This document shows positions 33,689-42,605 of a DNA stretch of 64,000 nucleotides, in pieces. Source of the DNA: Ilumatobacteraceae bacterium. GTDB lineage: Bacteria; Actinomycetota; Acidimicrobiia; Acidimicrobiales; Ilumatobacteraceae. Below the pieces are notes generated by a model. That model was not told the origin of the DNA and searched no databases. It saw only the letters and a program-made list of their open reading frames with translations. A program made the translations under genes and the position numbers. Position 1 is the stretch's first letter, and every line of letters starts with the position of its first letter. The stretch spans positions 1-64,000 of the forward strand of contig JAGYKR010000009.1 in the NCBI GenBank assembly GCA_018401375.1, in the 5' to 3' direction.

Positions 33689-34918
33689 ATGGACGTCGGT
33701 AAATGGGCTACGGCCCGTCGGACCACCCGACAGATCTCGGTGGGCGATGTCAAGGTGGGCGGTGACGCGCCGATCAGTGTGCAGTCCATGACCATCACCA
33801 AGACCGCTGACGTTGAGGGCACCTTGCAGCAGATTTATGCCCTCGCTGCGGCGGGGTGTGACATCGTGCGCTGTACCTGTAATGAGATTGAGGCTGCCGA
33901 AGGCCTCGCTCAGATCGTGCCACGGTCCCCGGTGCCGATCATCGCCGACATCCACCACCAGTACAAGATGGCGCTCGCAGCGCTGGAGGCCGGGGTGCAG
34001 GGCCTGCGTCTGAACCCGGGCAATATTCGTAGGCCCGAGCACATCAAGGCCGTTGCCGCTGAAGCCCGTGACCGCAATGTGCCAATCCGGATCGGGGTCA
34101 ATGCCGGGTCTCTTGATCCTGACCTGTACACGAAGTTCGGCGGGGCTACTCCCGAAGCGATGGTGGAATCTGCACAGCGCGAGATCGCCTATTTCCAAGA
34201 GGTGGACTTCGATCTGATCAAGATCTCGGTCAAGGCCTCGAGCGTGCCGTTGATGGTGGAGGCATATCGTCAACTCGCCGAGGTCACGGATTATCCGTTG
34301 CATCTCGGGGTCACCGAGGCCGGCCCGCCACCTAACGGTTTGATCAAGGCCACGGCAGGGATCGCAACATTGTTGATGGAAGGGATCGGCGACACAATCC
34401 GTTACTCCCTGACCGCTGATCCGATTGAAGAGGCCCGAGCGGGCCGGCAGTTGCTCGAAGCCCTCGGTTTACGTGAACGCAAAAACGTGGACTTGATCGC
34501 TTGCCCGTCCTGTGGACGCGCCGAGATCGACGTGATCGATGTGGCCAAACGGGCGATGGAGGCCTTTGGGGAACGCGAGATCCCATTGCAGGTTGCGGTC
34601 ATGGGATGTGTGGTGAACGGCCCGGGTGAAGCCCGTGAAGCAGACATTGGGATTGCCGCCGGGAACAAGCGCGGTCACCTGTTCGTCAAGGGACGCAATG
34701 TGGCTGTGGTCCCCGAATCAGAGATGGTGGAGGCGCTCGTGGAGTGGGCGGAGTTCATCCATGAGCACGGCGCCGAAGCGGCGATCGCCCGGGTGGACGT
34801 CTCGATCGCTGAGCGCGAAGCCAAGCGCGACCGGGATGCTTTGATGGAGACCCAGGGATCTGACGCTAATCACAGCAGCGAGCGGATCGTGGAGATCCGT
34901 CGCACCGTCGGCAACTAA
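33689..34918 (+). CDS. ispG: 4-hydroxy-3-methylbut-2-enyl diphosphate synthase
   Basis: A 409-residue iron-sulfur enzyme of the MEP pathway (also called GcpE). It has the TIM-barrel start VQSMTITKTADVEGTLQQI, RLNPGNI, GVTEAGP and the 4Fe-4S ligands in ACPSCGR and VMGCVVNGPGE. ATG 33689 is preferred; TTG 33680 or 33683 are alternatives. With dxr upstream it gives two of the MEP steps in one operon. The C-terminal 50 residues are a hydrophilic tail beyond the usual end. Confidence 0.96.
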   Translation: MDVGKWATARRTTRQISVGDVKVGGDAPISVQSMTITKTADVEGTLQQIYALAAAGCDIVRCTCNEIEAAEGLAQIVPRSPVPIIADIHHQYKMALAALEAGVQGLRLNPGNIRRPEHIKAVAAEARDRNVPIRIGVNAGSLDPDLYTKFGGATPEAMVESAQREIAYFQEVDFDLIKISVKASSVPLMVEAYRQLAEVTDYPLHLGVTEAGPPPNGLIKATAGIATLLMEGIGDTIRYSLTADPIEEARAGRQLLEALGLRERKNVDLIACPSCGRAEIDVIDVAKRAMEAFGEREIPLQVAVMGCVVNGPGEAREADIGIAAGNKRGHLFVKGRNVAVVPESEMVEALVEWAEFIHEHGAEAAIARVDVSIAEREAKRDRDALMETQGSDANHSSERIVEIRRTVGN

Positions 34919-34983
34919 TTCGGCCCGCGCTGACAGTCGGTATCGACTCGTTCGCATACCGGCGGAGATGCAAGGATTCAGGC

Positions 34984-35712
34984 GTGAATCCACGTACTGT
35001 CATCTCAGAGATCGCGTCCGCTACCGGAGACATTGGTGCCGCGTTCTACTTCCATCCCGACACCCTCGGACGGGGTAAGGAACTCGGCCTCGATGGCTTC
35101 CGGTTCTACTTCCTTGGCCGCGGTGGCGTGCTCGGTGACGTCGCCCCTGAGGTTGTCGTCGCCGCTTTTGGGTATTTCAATCCCGGCCTCGTGGCCAAAC
35201 TGTGGACCACGGCCAAAGAAAAGGTGGCCCCGAAAACTGCCGCCGAGGAGTACCTCGCCTGTAATGCGAAACTTGGCCGCCAGTGGTTTGCTGCGGTGGA
35301 CGGCCTCGACGCCTACAACGAAGCCGCCGAAGCCGTGATCAATGCCGTGGACCTTTCGGGTCTGTCGCTGTTCGCTGCCATCAAAGCCGAACCCGTCCCC
35401 GCTGACGCTCCCGCCCGGGCGATCCACAATGCGGTGCTCCTGCGCGAGTTGCGCGGAAGCGCCCACCTGATCGCAGTGCGCGCCGTTGGCCTTGAGAGCC
35501 AAGTGGCTCACGCGATCAAGCGCCCCGGCGACATGACCACATTTGGATGGGGCGATGACGTGGTGGCCACCGATGAGGATCGGACCCGCCTCGATCGCGC
35601 TGAGGGCATCACCGATGACATTTTGGTGTCGGCTTTCTCGGTGCTGACCGAGACTCAGGCATCAGCGCTCGTTGCCGGCACGAAAGCGATGCACGCCGCA
35701 ATTGCGAAGTGA
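34984..35712 (+). CDS. SCO6745-like family protein
   Basis: A 242-residue soluble helical protein. The segments DLG-type FYFHPDTLGRGKELGLDGFRFYFLGRGGVLGDVAPEVV and LLRELRGSAHLIAVRAVGLES resemble the actinobacterial SCO6745 family, whose function is unknown and which often sits next to small HTH or acyl-CoA genes. Residues LFAA and HNAVLLRELRGSAH form the family's most conserved block. Starts GTG 34984 and is convergent with manA with only 15 bp between stops. Confidence 0.65.
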   Translation: MNPRTVISEIASATGDIGAAFYFHPDTLGRGKELGLDGFRFYFLGRGGVLGDVAPEVVVAAFGYFNPGLVAKLWTTAKEKVAPKTAAEEYLACNAKLGRQWFAAVDGLDAYNEAAEAVINAVDLSGLSLFAAIKAEPVPADAPARAIHNAVLLRELRGSAHLIAVRAVGLESQVAHAIKRPGDMTTFGWGDDVVATDEDRTRLDRAEGITDDILVSAFSVLTETQASALVAGTKAMHAAIAK

Positions 35713-35727
35713 TCGGGTTGTGGCAGG

Positions 35728-36750
35728 TTACGCGCCGATCAGGTAGCAGTCGGTTCCCAACTCAAACTCGGCTCCGGCCTCAATGAAATAGCCATGCCCA
35801 TCAGCGGCCACTGCGATCATCGCGGTGGCCGCGATGTGCGTCTGGCCCTGCGGTAACTGCCAGAGACGGATGCCGAGTTCTGGGAGGCCATGCGGCTCGC
35901 CTGAGCCGATCACTGGATCAGCGCTCTCCGTCGGATCGAGCAAGGCCAGCACACCGTCGATATCCACCGTCTTGGCTGTCAGGCCGCAGCGCACCACATT
36001 GTCGCTCGGTCCCATGACCTCGATTCCGGCTCCCCGCAGATACGCGTGCAAGGTTCCGGCCGTCAGTCGCAGCGCTTGGCCGGGTTGGAGACGCACATGA
36101 TGTAACAACAAGGTGGCCGCCACCGAGGGGTCCCCCGGATGGATCTGCGCGAGTTCGGCCACCCAACGAACAGAGGGGTGCACAGGATCGCCGGCTCCAG
36201 CATCAGCGTGGCGGGTGCACGTGGCGAGAGTGAAGGCAGGATCAAACTCGCTGGTCAAGATGGCTCTCATGGCTCCCGCCACACCGGTGGAACGAAGGAG
36301 CCGAGCGAGGTCATCAAGGCCGTGATCATCGAGTACAGCCAGGGTGCGAGGTAACGGTCGGATGCCGCAGAAGGCCTCGAAATCACTCAGGGCGTGAATC
36401 AGTTCAGGCTTTGGATAGGGGTCCACGAACCGTCCCTCGGCAAAGCCGGCTGCGGCTTCAGCGGCACTCGGATGTATCTGCAGAGACAGTGGCTGGGCGG
36501 CGGCCAGCACCTTGACCAAAAAGGGGAGTGGTCCGGAGATCTCCTCGAGGAGTTGTCCGTTCTCTAGCCGCGCTGGGCCGTTCGGATGGGTGCCGAGCCA
36601 CCATTCCGCCCACGGTCGTCCGTCCGCCTCACGATGCAGGAATCCGGGAAGAAATTCCGTGTCACCCCATGCGTAGTGCTGGACCGGGCCGTTGATGTGA
36701 TGGACCTGGGGGGAGGGATTCCGATCCCGAGTGGTCACAATCTGATCCAT
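35728..36750 (-). CDS. manA: Mannose-6-phosphate isomerase, class I
   Basis: A 340-residue zinc enzyme interconverting fructose- and mannose-6-phosphate for glycan synthesis. The cupin metal ligands fall in LSLQIHPSAAEA, PKPELIHAL and LTAGTLHAYLRGAGIEVM; YAWGD is the conserved N-terminal motif. ATG 36750 lies 12 bp after the nucS stop, so nucS-manA is one transcript. The last 90 residues form the C-terminal cupin. Confidence 0.93.
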   Translation of the reverse strand: MDQIVTTRDRNPSPQVHHINGPVQHYAWGDTEFLPGFLHREADGRPWAEWWLGTHPNGPARLENGQLLEEISGPLPFLVKVLAAAQPLSLQIHPSAAEAAAGFAEGRFVDPYPKPELIHALSDFEAFCGIRPLPRTLAVLDDHGLDDLARLLRSTGVAGAMRAILTSEFDPAFTLATCTRHADAGAGDPVHPSVRWVAELAQIHPGDPSVAATLLLHHVRLQPGQALRLTAGTLHAYLRGAGIEVMGPSDNVVRCGLTAKTVDIDGVLALLDPTESADPVIGSGEPHGLPELGIRLWQLPQGQTHIAATAMIAVAADGHGYFIEAGAEFELGTDCYLIGA

Positions 36751-36762
36751 CGCTGAGATCTT

Positions 36763-37428
36763 TCAGAACAGTCTTAGGTCATCGGGGGCGAGACCACGCA
36801 GTTCGTCGTAGTCCACTTCTACCCAGCGAAAACCACGGTCCTCGGCCAACACTCGGGCCTGCGGTTTGATGGACTGAGCCACCAGCATGCCCCGGATTTC
36901 ACCTAGGGAGCTGTCCAGTTTGAGACGTTCGATATAGCGCGTGAGTTGTTCCACCCCGTCGATCTCGCCGCGCCGTTTGATTTCGATCGCTACTACGTGG
37001 CCGGCGGTGTCACGACATAACAGATCCACCGGACCAATGGCCGTTGGGTACTCGCGCCGCACCAAGGTCAGACCCTGCTCAATGGCCTCGGGAGCGGCGG
37101 CTAAAAGTTCTTGGAGGTGAGCCTCCACCCCATCTTTGGTGAGTCCGGGATCTTCACCGAGTTCGTGGCCGACCTCCGTGATCACCTCATGGAGATGGAT
37201 CGTCAGCTTCTCCCCTTTGGGGCTAACGACAGTCCAATGATCACCGTGGTCGGTGAGGGTGTTCGGGGCGTTCATCCAGTTCAACGGCTTATACGCCCCG
37301 CCATCGGCATGGATGGCCACACATCCATCGGCTTTGACCATGATCAAACGAGTGGCCTCGGGCAGGTGAGCGGTCAAACGTCCGGCATAGTCCACACTGC
37401 AGCGAGCAATCACAAGACGCACTGACAT
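36763..37428 (-). CDS. nucS: Mismatch-specific endonuclease NucS
   Basis: A 221-residue DNA repair enzyme used by actinobacteria instead of MutS/MutL. The N-terminal DNA-binding domain ([23 protein letters not shown] and NWMNAP) is followed by a RecB-like nuclease core: [31 protein letters not shown] with the D-ExK catalytic residues. The C-terminus ends in LRLF, the likely sliding-clamp motif. It lies between ubiB and manA on the minus strand. The presence suggests that MutSL may be absent from this genome. Confidence 0.95.
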   Translation of the reverse strand: MSVRLVIARCSVDYAGRLTAHLPEATRLIMVKADGCVAIHADGGAYKPLNWMNAPNTLTDHGDHWTVVSPKGEKLTIHLHEVITEVGHELGEDPGLTKDGVEAHLQELLAAAPEAIEQGLTLVRREYPTAIGPVDLLCRDTAGHVVAIEIKRRGEIDGVEQLTRYIERLKLDSSLGEIRGMLVAQSIKPQARVLAEDRGFRWVEVDYDELRGLAPDDLRLF

Positions 37429-37482
37429 GAGGTTAGCGATCCGCTCGTAACCCCGTGCGATCCTCAGCCCCCGCTGTGCGCC

Positions 37483-39081
37483 TTATCTGGCGGGTACGAC
37501 GTGATCGCGCATCCGTTTTTGGATCAACTCACGGCGTTCTTGGAGTTCGCGGTAGGTGAATCTGTTTACGGATTCGTCAAGGCCGAGGCTGGACTTCACC
37601 CCCGTGAAGTCAAACTCCACAGCGGCGGCGTCCACACCGAGTTCCTTGCCGAGGCGTTCACCGTGGCGTTGCGCAAACAACATGGAGATCGATGCGATCT
37701 CGGCCAACAGATCGAGATCCGGTGCTAAACGGGCGATCGCCCCGTCAATGAAAACCATGTTCTTCACGTACAACATGAGTTCCTTGGGCAGTTTGGCCCC
37801 GTAACCGAGCAGAGCCTTCACCACCCGCTGGACCTCAGCCACCATTTCCTCACCGGATAATGCGGTGGGGTCAAGGGGGGCCTGATCGAGGCGCAGATCC
37901 ACGATGACGGCATCGAGATCGGTGTCATAGGGCAAAGCCCCGAGGTCGCGCAGGGCGGCGAGTTGGCCCTTGACATCGTTGGTGGTGGCGCTCAGCATCA
38001 AACGCAGAAACGCCCGTCGACGCTCACCGGAGAGGCGGCCGACAATCCCGAAGTCCAAAAGTGCCGTGCGCCCATCGGCGAGCACGAACAAGTTGCCGCC
38101 GTGCAGGTCCCCGTGGAAGATGCCGTGGACGAGAGCGCCTTCCATGAAGGCGATCATGCCGGTGCGGATCACGCTCTCGGTATCGATGCCGGCATCTTTC
38201 ATCCCGGCCACATCGTCAAAGTTGAATCCGGTGATTCGCTCCATGACGAGCACCCGTCGGGTGACGAGTTCTTTGTGGGGTCGGGGGATGACGTAGCCGT
38301 CTTGACCGAGTTCGTGGAGTACAGCGGCCATGTCCAACATGTTGGCGGCCTCCATCCGAAAGTCCAGTTCTTCCACGATGGTCTCCGCGAACAGTTCCAC
38401 CAGGGCCGGCGGGTTAGCGAGGGCGGCGACGTGAATCCGCCCCACCAGCCATGGTGCGAGCCACGACATGACCTTGAGGTCTTTGCGCACGAGAGTGGAG
38501 ACAGTGGGTCGCTGCACCTTGACCACCACGTCTTCACCGGTGATGAGGCGGGCTGCATGGACCTGGGCGATGGATGCCGCAGCGAGTGGGACCGGCTCAA
38601 AGGTTTCGAAGAGGTCTTCTAAGCGGCCACCAAGATCTTGTTCAACGATCTGGCGCACCACGCCAAAAGGTTCGGCGGGAACTTGGTCGCGACACTTTTT
38701 GAACTCGTTAACGAGTTCGGCGGGGAACAGGCCTTCACCCGAAGAAATGATTTGGCCGAGCTTGATGTAGGTCGGCCCGAGGGTCTCTACGGCTTTGCGC
38801 ATTCGCAGCGAAATATCGGCGCGGCTGGCCTCGGGGGTGGCGTAGCGATTGCGGCGTTTGTTGATCAGCCAGGGCACCACTGCGATTCCGAGATGGCGCA
38901 CCACGGTCAGCACCCGACGTCCGGGCGGGATCCGCGAAGGGGTGGTCAATCCGGGGACTTCCGCTTGGGCGCCGGCGCGCAAGGAAGCGGCCCGAGGCAG
39001 CCAGCGCAACTCAGAACGATCCACCACCCAGGGGCCCTGTTCGGTGAATGCGCCCCAGGCGCGATCAGCCATAAATGTCAT
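37483..39081 (-). CDS. ABC1/UbiB-family atypical kinase
   Basis: A 532-residue protein kinase-like ATPase. ATG 39081 is chosen over the upstream 39297 since preceding residues look random. The family motif KxGQ is in [11 protein letters not shown], the Ala-rich nucleotide loop in [13 protein letters not shown], Lys in VVVKVQRP, and the catalytic HGDLHGGN with DFGIVG follow. A C-terminal hydrophobic segment ([16 protein letters not shown]) may bind membrane. In actinobacteria the substrate, possibly a quinone or lipid pathway, is unknown. It is 54 bp upstream of nucS. Confidence 0.9.
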   Translation of the reverse strand: MTFMADRAWGAFTEQGPWVVDRSELRWLPRAASLRAGAQAEVPGLTTPSRIPPGRRVLTVVRHLGIAVVPWLINKRRNRYATPEASRADISLRMRKAVETLGPTYIKLGQIISSGEGLFPAELVNEFKKCRDQVPAEPFGVVRQIVEQDLGGRLEDLFETFEPVPLAAASIAQVHAARLITGEDVVVKVQRPTVSTLVRKDLKVMSWLAPWLVGRIHVAALANPPALVELFAETIVEELDFRMEAANMLDMAAVLHELGQDGYVIPRPHKELVTRRVLVMERITGFNFDDVAGMKDAGIDTESVIRTGMIAFMEGALVHGIFHGDLHGGNLFVLADGRTALLDFGIVGRLSGERRRAFLRLMLSATTNDVKGQLAALRDLGALPYDTDLDAVIVDLRLDQAPLDPTALSGEEMVAEVQRVVKALLGYGAKLPKELMLYVKNMVFIDGAIARLAPDLDLLAEIASISMLFAQRHGERLGKELGVDAAAVEFDFTGVKSSLGLDESVNRFTYRELQERRELIQKRMRDHVVPAR

Positions 39082-39184
39082 GCCCCCATGATGCCGTGGT
39101 TCGTGGATGTGTTCCTCTCCTGCTGCACAGGTCACAACCCCGATGAGACACAGCGCATTCGCCGATCTCCGGGTTGCGGGAGTT

Positions 39185-40054
39185 TTAGAAGCGTGGGGGG
39201 CGCTTCTCGCGTAAGGCGGCCACGCCCTCGCGGTATTCAGCGGTACCCATGGCCTGATCGAGCAGGTTTTTTGACTCCTCGAGTGCGCCAGCGACATCGG
39301 GTCTGGTCAGATCGCGGTAGATCTGGGCTTTGGTGACTCTGACCGCTTCGGGGCCTGTGGTCTCGGCGAGCATGCGACCGTAATTCTGGGCGGCGGTGAG
39401 GGCTGACTCACCATCGGGCAGTACTTCGTTCCACAGTCCCCAGTCGGCGGTTTCGGCCACGGTCACGATGCGCCCCGATAACAACAGATCATTGGCCCGG
39501 GTCACCCCGATTAAACGGGGCAACGTCCAACTCATTGCATACTCCGCAGGCAGGCCGAGCTTCGGGGCAGCGGTGGTGATTTTGGCGGGGGCTCTCGCAA
39601 ACCGCAGGTCAGCGAGCAGGGCGAGCGCGAGACCGATTCCCGCCGCCGCCCCGTTGATGGCTGCGATGATCGGATAGCGATACGCATACTGCCAGGTCAG
39701 ATCGCTGTCGTATTCTGGGCGCATTTGGCTGCCGGGTCGTGTGGTGTCGGCGGAGAGACCGGTGTCGTAACTCCCAGAGGTTGCGTGTTTCGCTAAGGCA
39801 TCAGAGTCCCCGCCCACACAAAAGGCCGTCCCGGTGCCGGTCACGATGACCGCCCTGATGTCTTCGCGGTCTTCAAGGGTCCGCATCGCCGACAAGAAGT
39901 CGGCATGCATCGTGCCGGTCCACGCGTTATGGCGGTGCGGACGATGGAGGAACACCGTGGCGATCGGAGCTTCAATGACCACTCGGATCGTGTCGAGGGT
40001 GATCTCTTGAGCGTTCGATGGGGCCGGGGCATTCGATTGGACAGGGTCAGACAT
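39185..40054 (-). CDS. Enoyl-CoA hydratase/isomerase family protein
   Basis: A 289-residue crotonase-fold protein. The oxyanion hole residues are in the segment beginning HRPHRHNAWTG and in AINGAAAGIGLALAL. Acidic catalytic residues at the hydratase positions are less clear (KLGLPAEYAMSWTL has Glu at one), so an isomerase or other crotonase activity is possible. ATG 40054 starts two bases after the cysQ stop. Part of the minus-strand run with cysQ and ettA. Substrate not predictable. Confidence 0.82.
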   Translation of the reverse strand: MSDPVQSNAPAPSNAQEITLDTIRVVIEAPIATVFLHRPHRHNAWTGTMHADFLSAMRTLEDREDIRAVIVTGTGTAFCVGGDSDALAKHATSGSYDTGLSADTTRPGSQMRPEYDSDLTWQYAYRYPIIAAINGAAAGIGLALALLADLRFARAPAKITTAAPKLGLPAEYAMSWTLPRLIGVTRANDLLLSGRIVTVAETADWGLWNEVLPDGESALTAAQNYGRMLAETTGPEAVRVTKAQIYRDLTRPDVAGALEESKNLLDQAMGTAEYREGVAALREKRPPRF

Positions 40055-40056
40055 GT

Positions 40057-40845
40057 TTAACTCCAAATCGCAGCGAGCACGTCAGCGGCGTACTCAGGTC
40101 GACACACCATAAAGTCGGGAAGCCAGGGATCTCGGTGGTTATACACGAGAGGGGATCCATCGATCCGACATACATGTAAACCGGCCGCTGCGGCGACGGC
40201 CGCCGGAGCAGCCGAATCCCATTGGTACATACCGCCGTCATGGAGGTAGATGTCAGCCTCGCCGAGCACCACCGCCATCGCTTTGGCTCCAGCGGATCCG
40301 AGACGCACCGCATCGCAGCCGAGTTTGTTGGCCACCATCACTGCGGCATACGGGGCGCGGGACCGGGAGGTGATGATCCGGGGCCGGTCACGTTCGGGGG
40401 TGGGCAGTACCGGTGCCGGATCGGTGGCGAAAACGGCGCCCATCGCAGGCAGGCTCACGGCAGCCGCGGCGAAATGATCGCGATCCCATAACGCGATGTG
40501 CACCGCCCAATCGTGACGACCCTGCTCACCGTATTCACGGGTGCCGTCGAGGGGATCGATAATCCACACACGGTCGGCGGTGAAGCGGCGCGGATCCTCG
40601 AGACCCTCCTCCGATAACACGGCGTCATCGGGTCGCAGGGTGCGCAACTGATCTTCAATGAAGCGTTGAGCAGCGGCATCGCCACCGTCCATGACCTGCC
40701 ATGAAGGCATGCGATCGGCGAACATCTGCTCGCGCAGATTGACGAGGCCGATCCCCGTTTCGACTGCGAGGCGCGTCGCAAGTTCGGTATCGGTTTCAGG
40801 TTTAGTCACCTGATCTGGCACCTGGTCTGGCACCTGGTCAGGCAC
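40057..40845 (-). CDS. cysQ: CysQ-type 3'(2'),5'-bisphosphate nucleotidase or inositol monophosphatase
   Basis: A 262-residue Mg-dependent phosphatase of the IMPase superfamily. Motif A is LSEEGLEDPRR, the metal site IDPLDGTREYGEQGRHDWAVHIAL, and the C-terminal GGMYQWDSAAPAAV matches actinobacterial CysQ, which removes PAP made in sulfate assimilation. GTG 40845 overlaps the ettA stop by 8 bp. The start region is a 12-bp repeat encoding PDQV three times, and each copy supplies another in-frame GTG, so the exact start is uncertain. Confidence 0.82.
   Translation of the reverse strand: MPDQVPDQVPDQVTKPETDTELATRLAVETGIGLVNLREQMFADRMPSWQVMDGGDAAAQRFIEDQLRTLRPDDAVLSEEGLEDPRRFTADRVWIIDPLDGTREYGEQGRHDWAVHIALWDRDHFAAAAVSLPAMGAVFATDPAPVLPTPERDRPRIITSRSRAPYAAVMVANKLGCDAVRLGSAGAKAMAVVLGEADIYLHDGGMYQWDSAAPAAVAAAAGLHVCRIDGSPLVYNHRDPWLPDFMVCRPEYAADVLAAIWS
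40807..40842. repeat. 3 x 12-bp tandem repeat at the cysQ start
   Basis: CACCTGATCTGG, CACCTGGTCTGG and CACCTGGTCAGG. On the coding (minus) strand each unit contains a GTG in the cysQ frame. Confidence 0.9.
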
Positions 40846-42514
40846 CCAACCGCTTGTATTTGATGCGATGGGGTTGGTCCACGTTGGCCCCAAACTGCTG
40901 ACGGCGCCACTGCTCGTACTCTGAAAAGTTGCCTTCAAACCAGCGGACCTGCGAGTCACCTTCAAAGGCCAACACGTGAGTCGCGATTCGGTCGAGGAAC
41001 CAGCGGTCGTGGCTGATCACCACGGCACATCCGGGGAAGGACTCGAGGCCGGCCTCGAGTGCTCTCAAGGTGTCCACATCGAGATCGTTGGTTGGTTCGT
41101 CCAGCAACAAGACGTTCCCACCGGATTTCAACAACTTGGCCAGATGGACCCGGTTGCGTTCACCGCCGGAGAGGTCTCCGACGCGCTTTTGTTGATCCGA
41201 ACCCTTGAAGTTAAATGAGGCCACGTAGGCCCGGCCGTGGATTTCGCGGTTGCCGATCTTGAGGTGCTCGATGCCGCCGGTGATCTCGGAATAGACGGTG
41301 CCGTCGGGATCGAGATCATCGCGGTTTTGATCCACATAGCTGAGTTCCACCGTGTCACCGATCTTGATGGTCCCAGCGTCAGGGGTCTCTTGGCCGGTCA
41401 GCATCTTAAACAAGGTGGTTTTACCGGCACCGTTCGGGCCGATGATGCCCACGATCCCCGCTGGTGGAAGTGAGAAGGACAGGTCCTCAATTAACAGGCG
41501 ATCGCCAAATCCTTTACGCAGACCTTCCACCTCAATCACGGTGTCGCCGAGACGTGGTCCGGGAGGGATCGCAATCTCGAGACGATTTGCGACATCGTTG
41601 GTGGCCTCGGCCTCCGCTTGCAGTTTCTCGTAAGCGGCGAGGCGGGCTTTGCCTTTGGCCTGACGAGCCTTGGGGGCCATCTTGACCCACTCGAGTTCGC
41701 GTTCGAGGGTGCGGCGACGGGCGTCGTTGGATTTATCCTCACGCGACATTCGCTCTTGTTTTTGTTCGAGCCAGCTCGTGTAGTTGCCTTCGAAGGGGAA
41801 GCCTTTGCCCCGATCGAGCTCCAGGATCCATTGGGCCACATTGTCTAAGAAGTACCGGTCGTGGGTGATCGCCACCACGGTGCCCTGATATTCCTGTAGG
41901 AACCGTTCCAGCCATTCCACCGATTCAGCGTCGAGGTGGTTGGTGGGCTCATCGAGCAGCAACAGGTCAGGTCTGCTGAGCAACAAACGACAGAGCGCAA
42001 CCCGGCGCTTTTCACCGCCCGAGAGCACCGTCACATCAGCGTCATCGGGGGGACAGCGCAGTGCGTCCATCGCAATCTCCACGTTGCGCTCGAGGCTCCA
42101 GGCATCGGTGGCGGCAATCTTGTCCTCGAGGTCGGCTTGGAGTTTGCCGATTTTGTCGTAGTCCGCGTCGGGATCGGCCCACATGGCCATGACCTCGTTA
42201 TAGCGATCGATGATTGACTGCACGGCCATCACGCCGTCCATCACGTTGCCGCGCACATCTTTGGCGGGATCCAGTTCGGGCTCTTGGGCCAGGTAGCCAA
42301 CGCTAAATCCAGGGGTGAGGCGGGCCTCCCCGGAGTATCCGTCATCAAGACCGGCCATGATCCGTAGCAGGCTGGATTTACCGGAACCGTTGGAGCCGAT
42401 GACGCCGATTTTGGCCCCCGGATAAAACGACAGCGAGATGTTCTCCAGAACCGTGCGATCCGGCGGATAGTGACGAGCGAGCCGGTAACAGGTGTAGATG
42501 AACTCAGATGCCAT
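40838..42514 (-). CDS. ettA: Energy-dependent translational throttle protein EttA (ABC-F)
   Basis: A 558-residue ABC-F ATPase that binds the ribosomal E site. Two nucleotide domains: Walker A GSNGSGKSS (about 43) and GPNGAGKTT (about 355), signatures LSGGEKRRVALCRLL and LSGGERNRVHLAKLL, and Walker B LLLLDEPTNHLD and LLLDEPTNDLD. The linker between them (KQERMSREDKSNDARRRT) is the P-site tRNA-interaction motif. Length and identity of the full frame match EttA. It is divergent from kgd with 91 bp between starts. Confidence 0.96.
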   Translation of the reverse strand: MASEFIYTCYRLARHYPPDRTVLENISLSFYPGAKIGVIGSNGSGKSSLLRIMAGLDDGYSGEARLTPGFSVGYLAQEPELDPAKDVRGNVMDGVMAVQSIIDRYNEVMAMWADPDADYDKIGKLQADLEDKIAATDAWSLERNVEIAMDALRCPPDDADVTVLSGGEKRRVALCRLLLSRPDLLLLDEPTNHLDAESVEWLERFLQEYQGTVVAITHDRYFLDNVAQWILELDRGKGFPFEGNYTSWLEQKQERMSREDKSNDARRRTLERELEWVKMAPKARQAKGKARLAAYEKLQAEAEATNDVANRLEIAIPPGPRLGDTVIEVEGLRKGFGDRLLIEDLSFSLPPAGIVGIIGPNGAGKTTLFKMLTGQETPDAGTIKIGDTVELSYVDQNRDDLDPDGTVYSEITGGIEHLKIGNREIHGRAYVASFNFKGSDQQKRVGDLSGGERNRVHLAKLLKSGGNVLLLDEPTNDLDVDTLRALEAGLESFPGCAVVISHDRWFLDRIATHVLAFEGDSQVRWFEGNFSEYEQWRRQQFGANVDQPHRIKYKRLGA

Positions 42515-42605
42515 GCAGCCCTGAGGCTAGCCAGTGGGAAACGATCTGGTCTGGCCAGAACTCTGAGCGGTTCGTGACGGACCGGCGCGGATACGATCGG
42601 GGGCG

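Noticed and set aside
39082-39297. N-terminal extension of the UbiB-like protein
   Set aside because: Composition (RSQKTCSIRPW...) is unlike the family and there is no ribosome site; ATG 39081 is preferred.
42515-42605. Possible structured regulatory RNA between ettA and kgd
   Set aside because: 91 bp with no clear pairing or known motif; only an ordinary divergent promoter gap.
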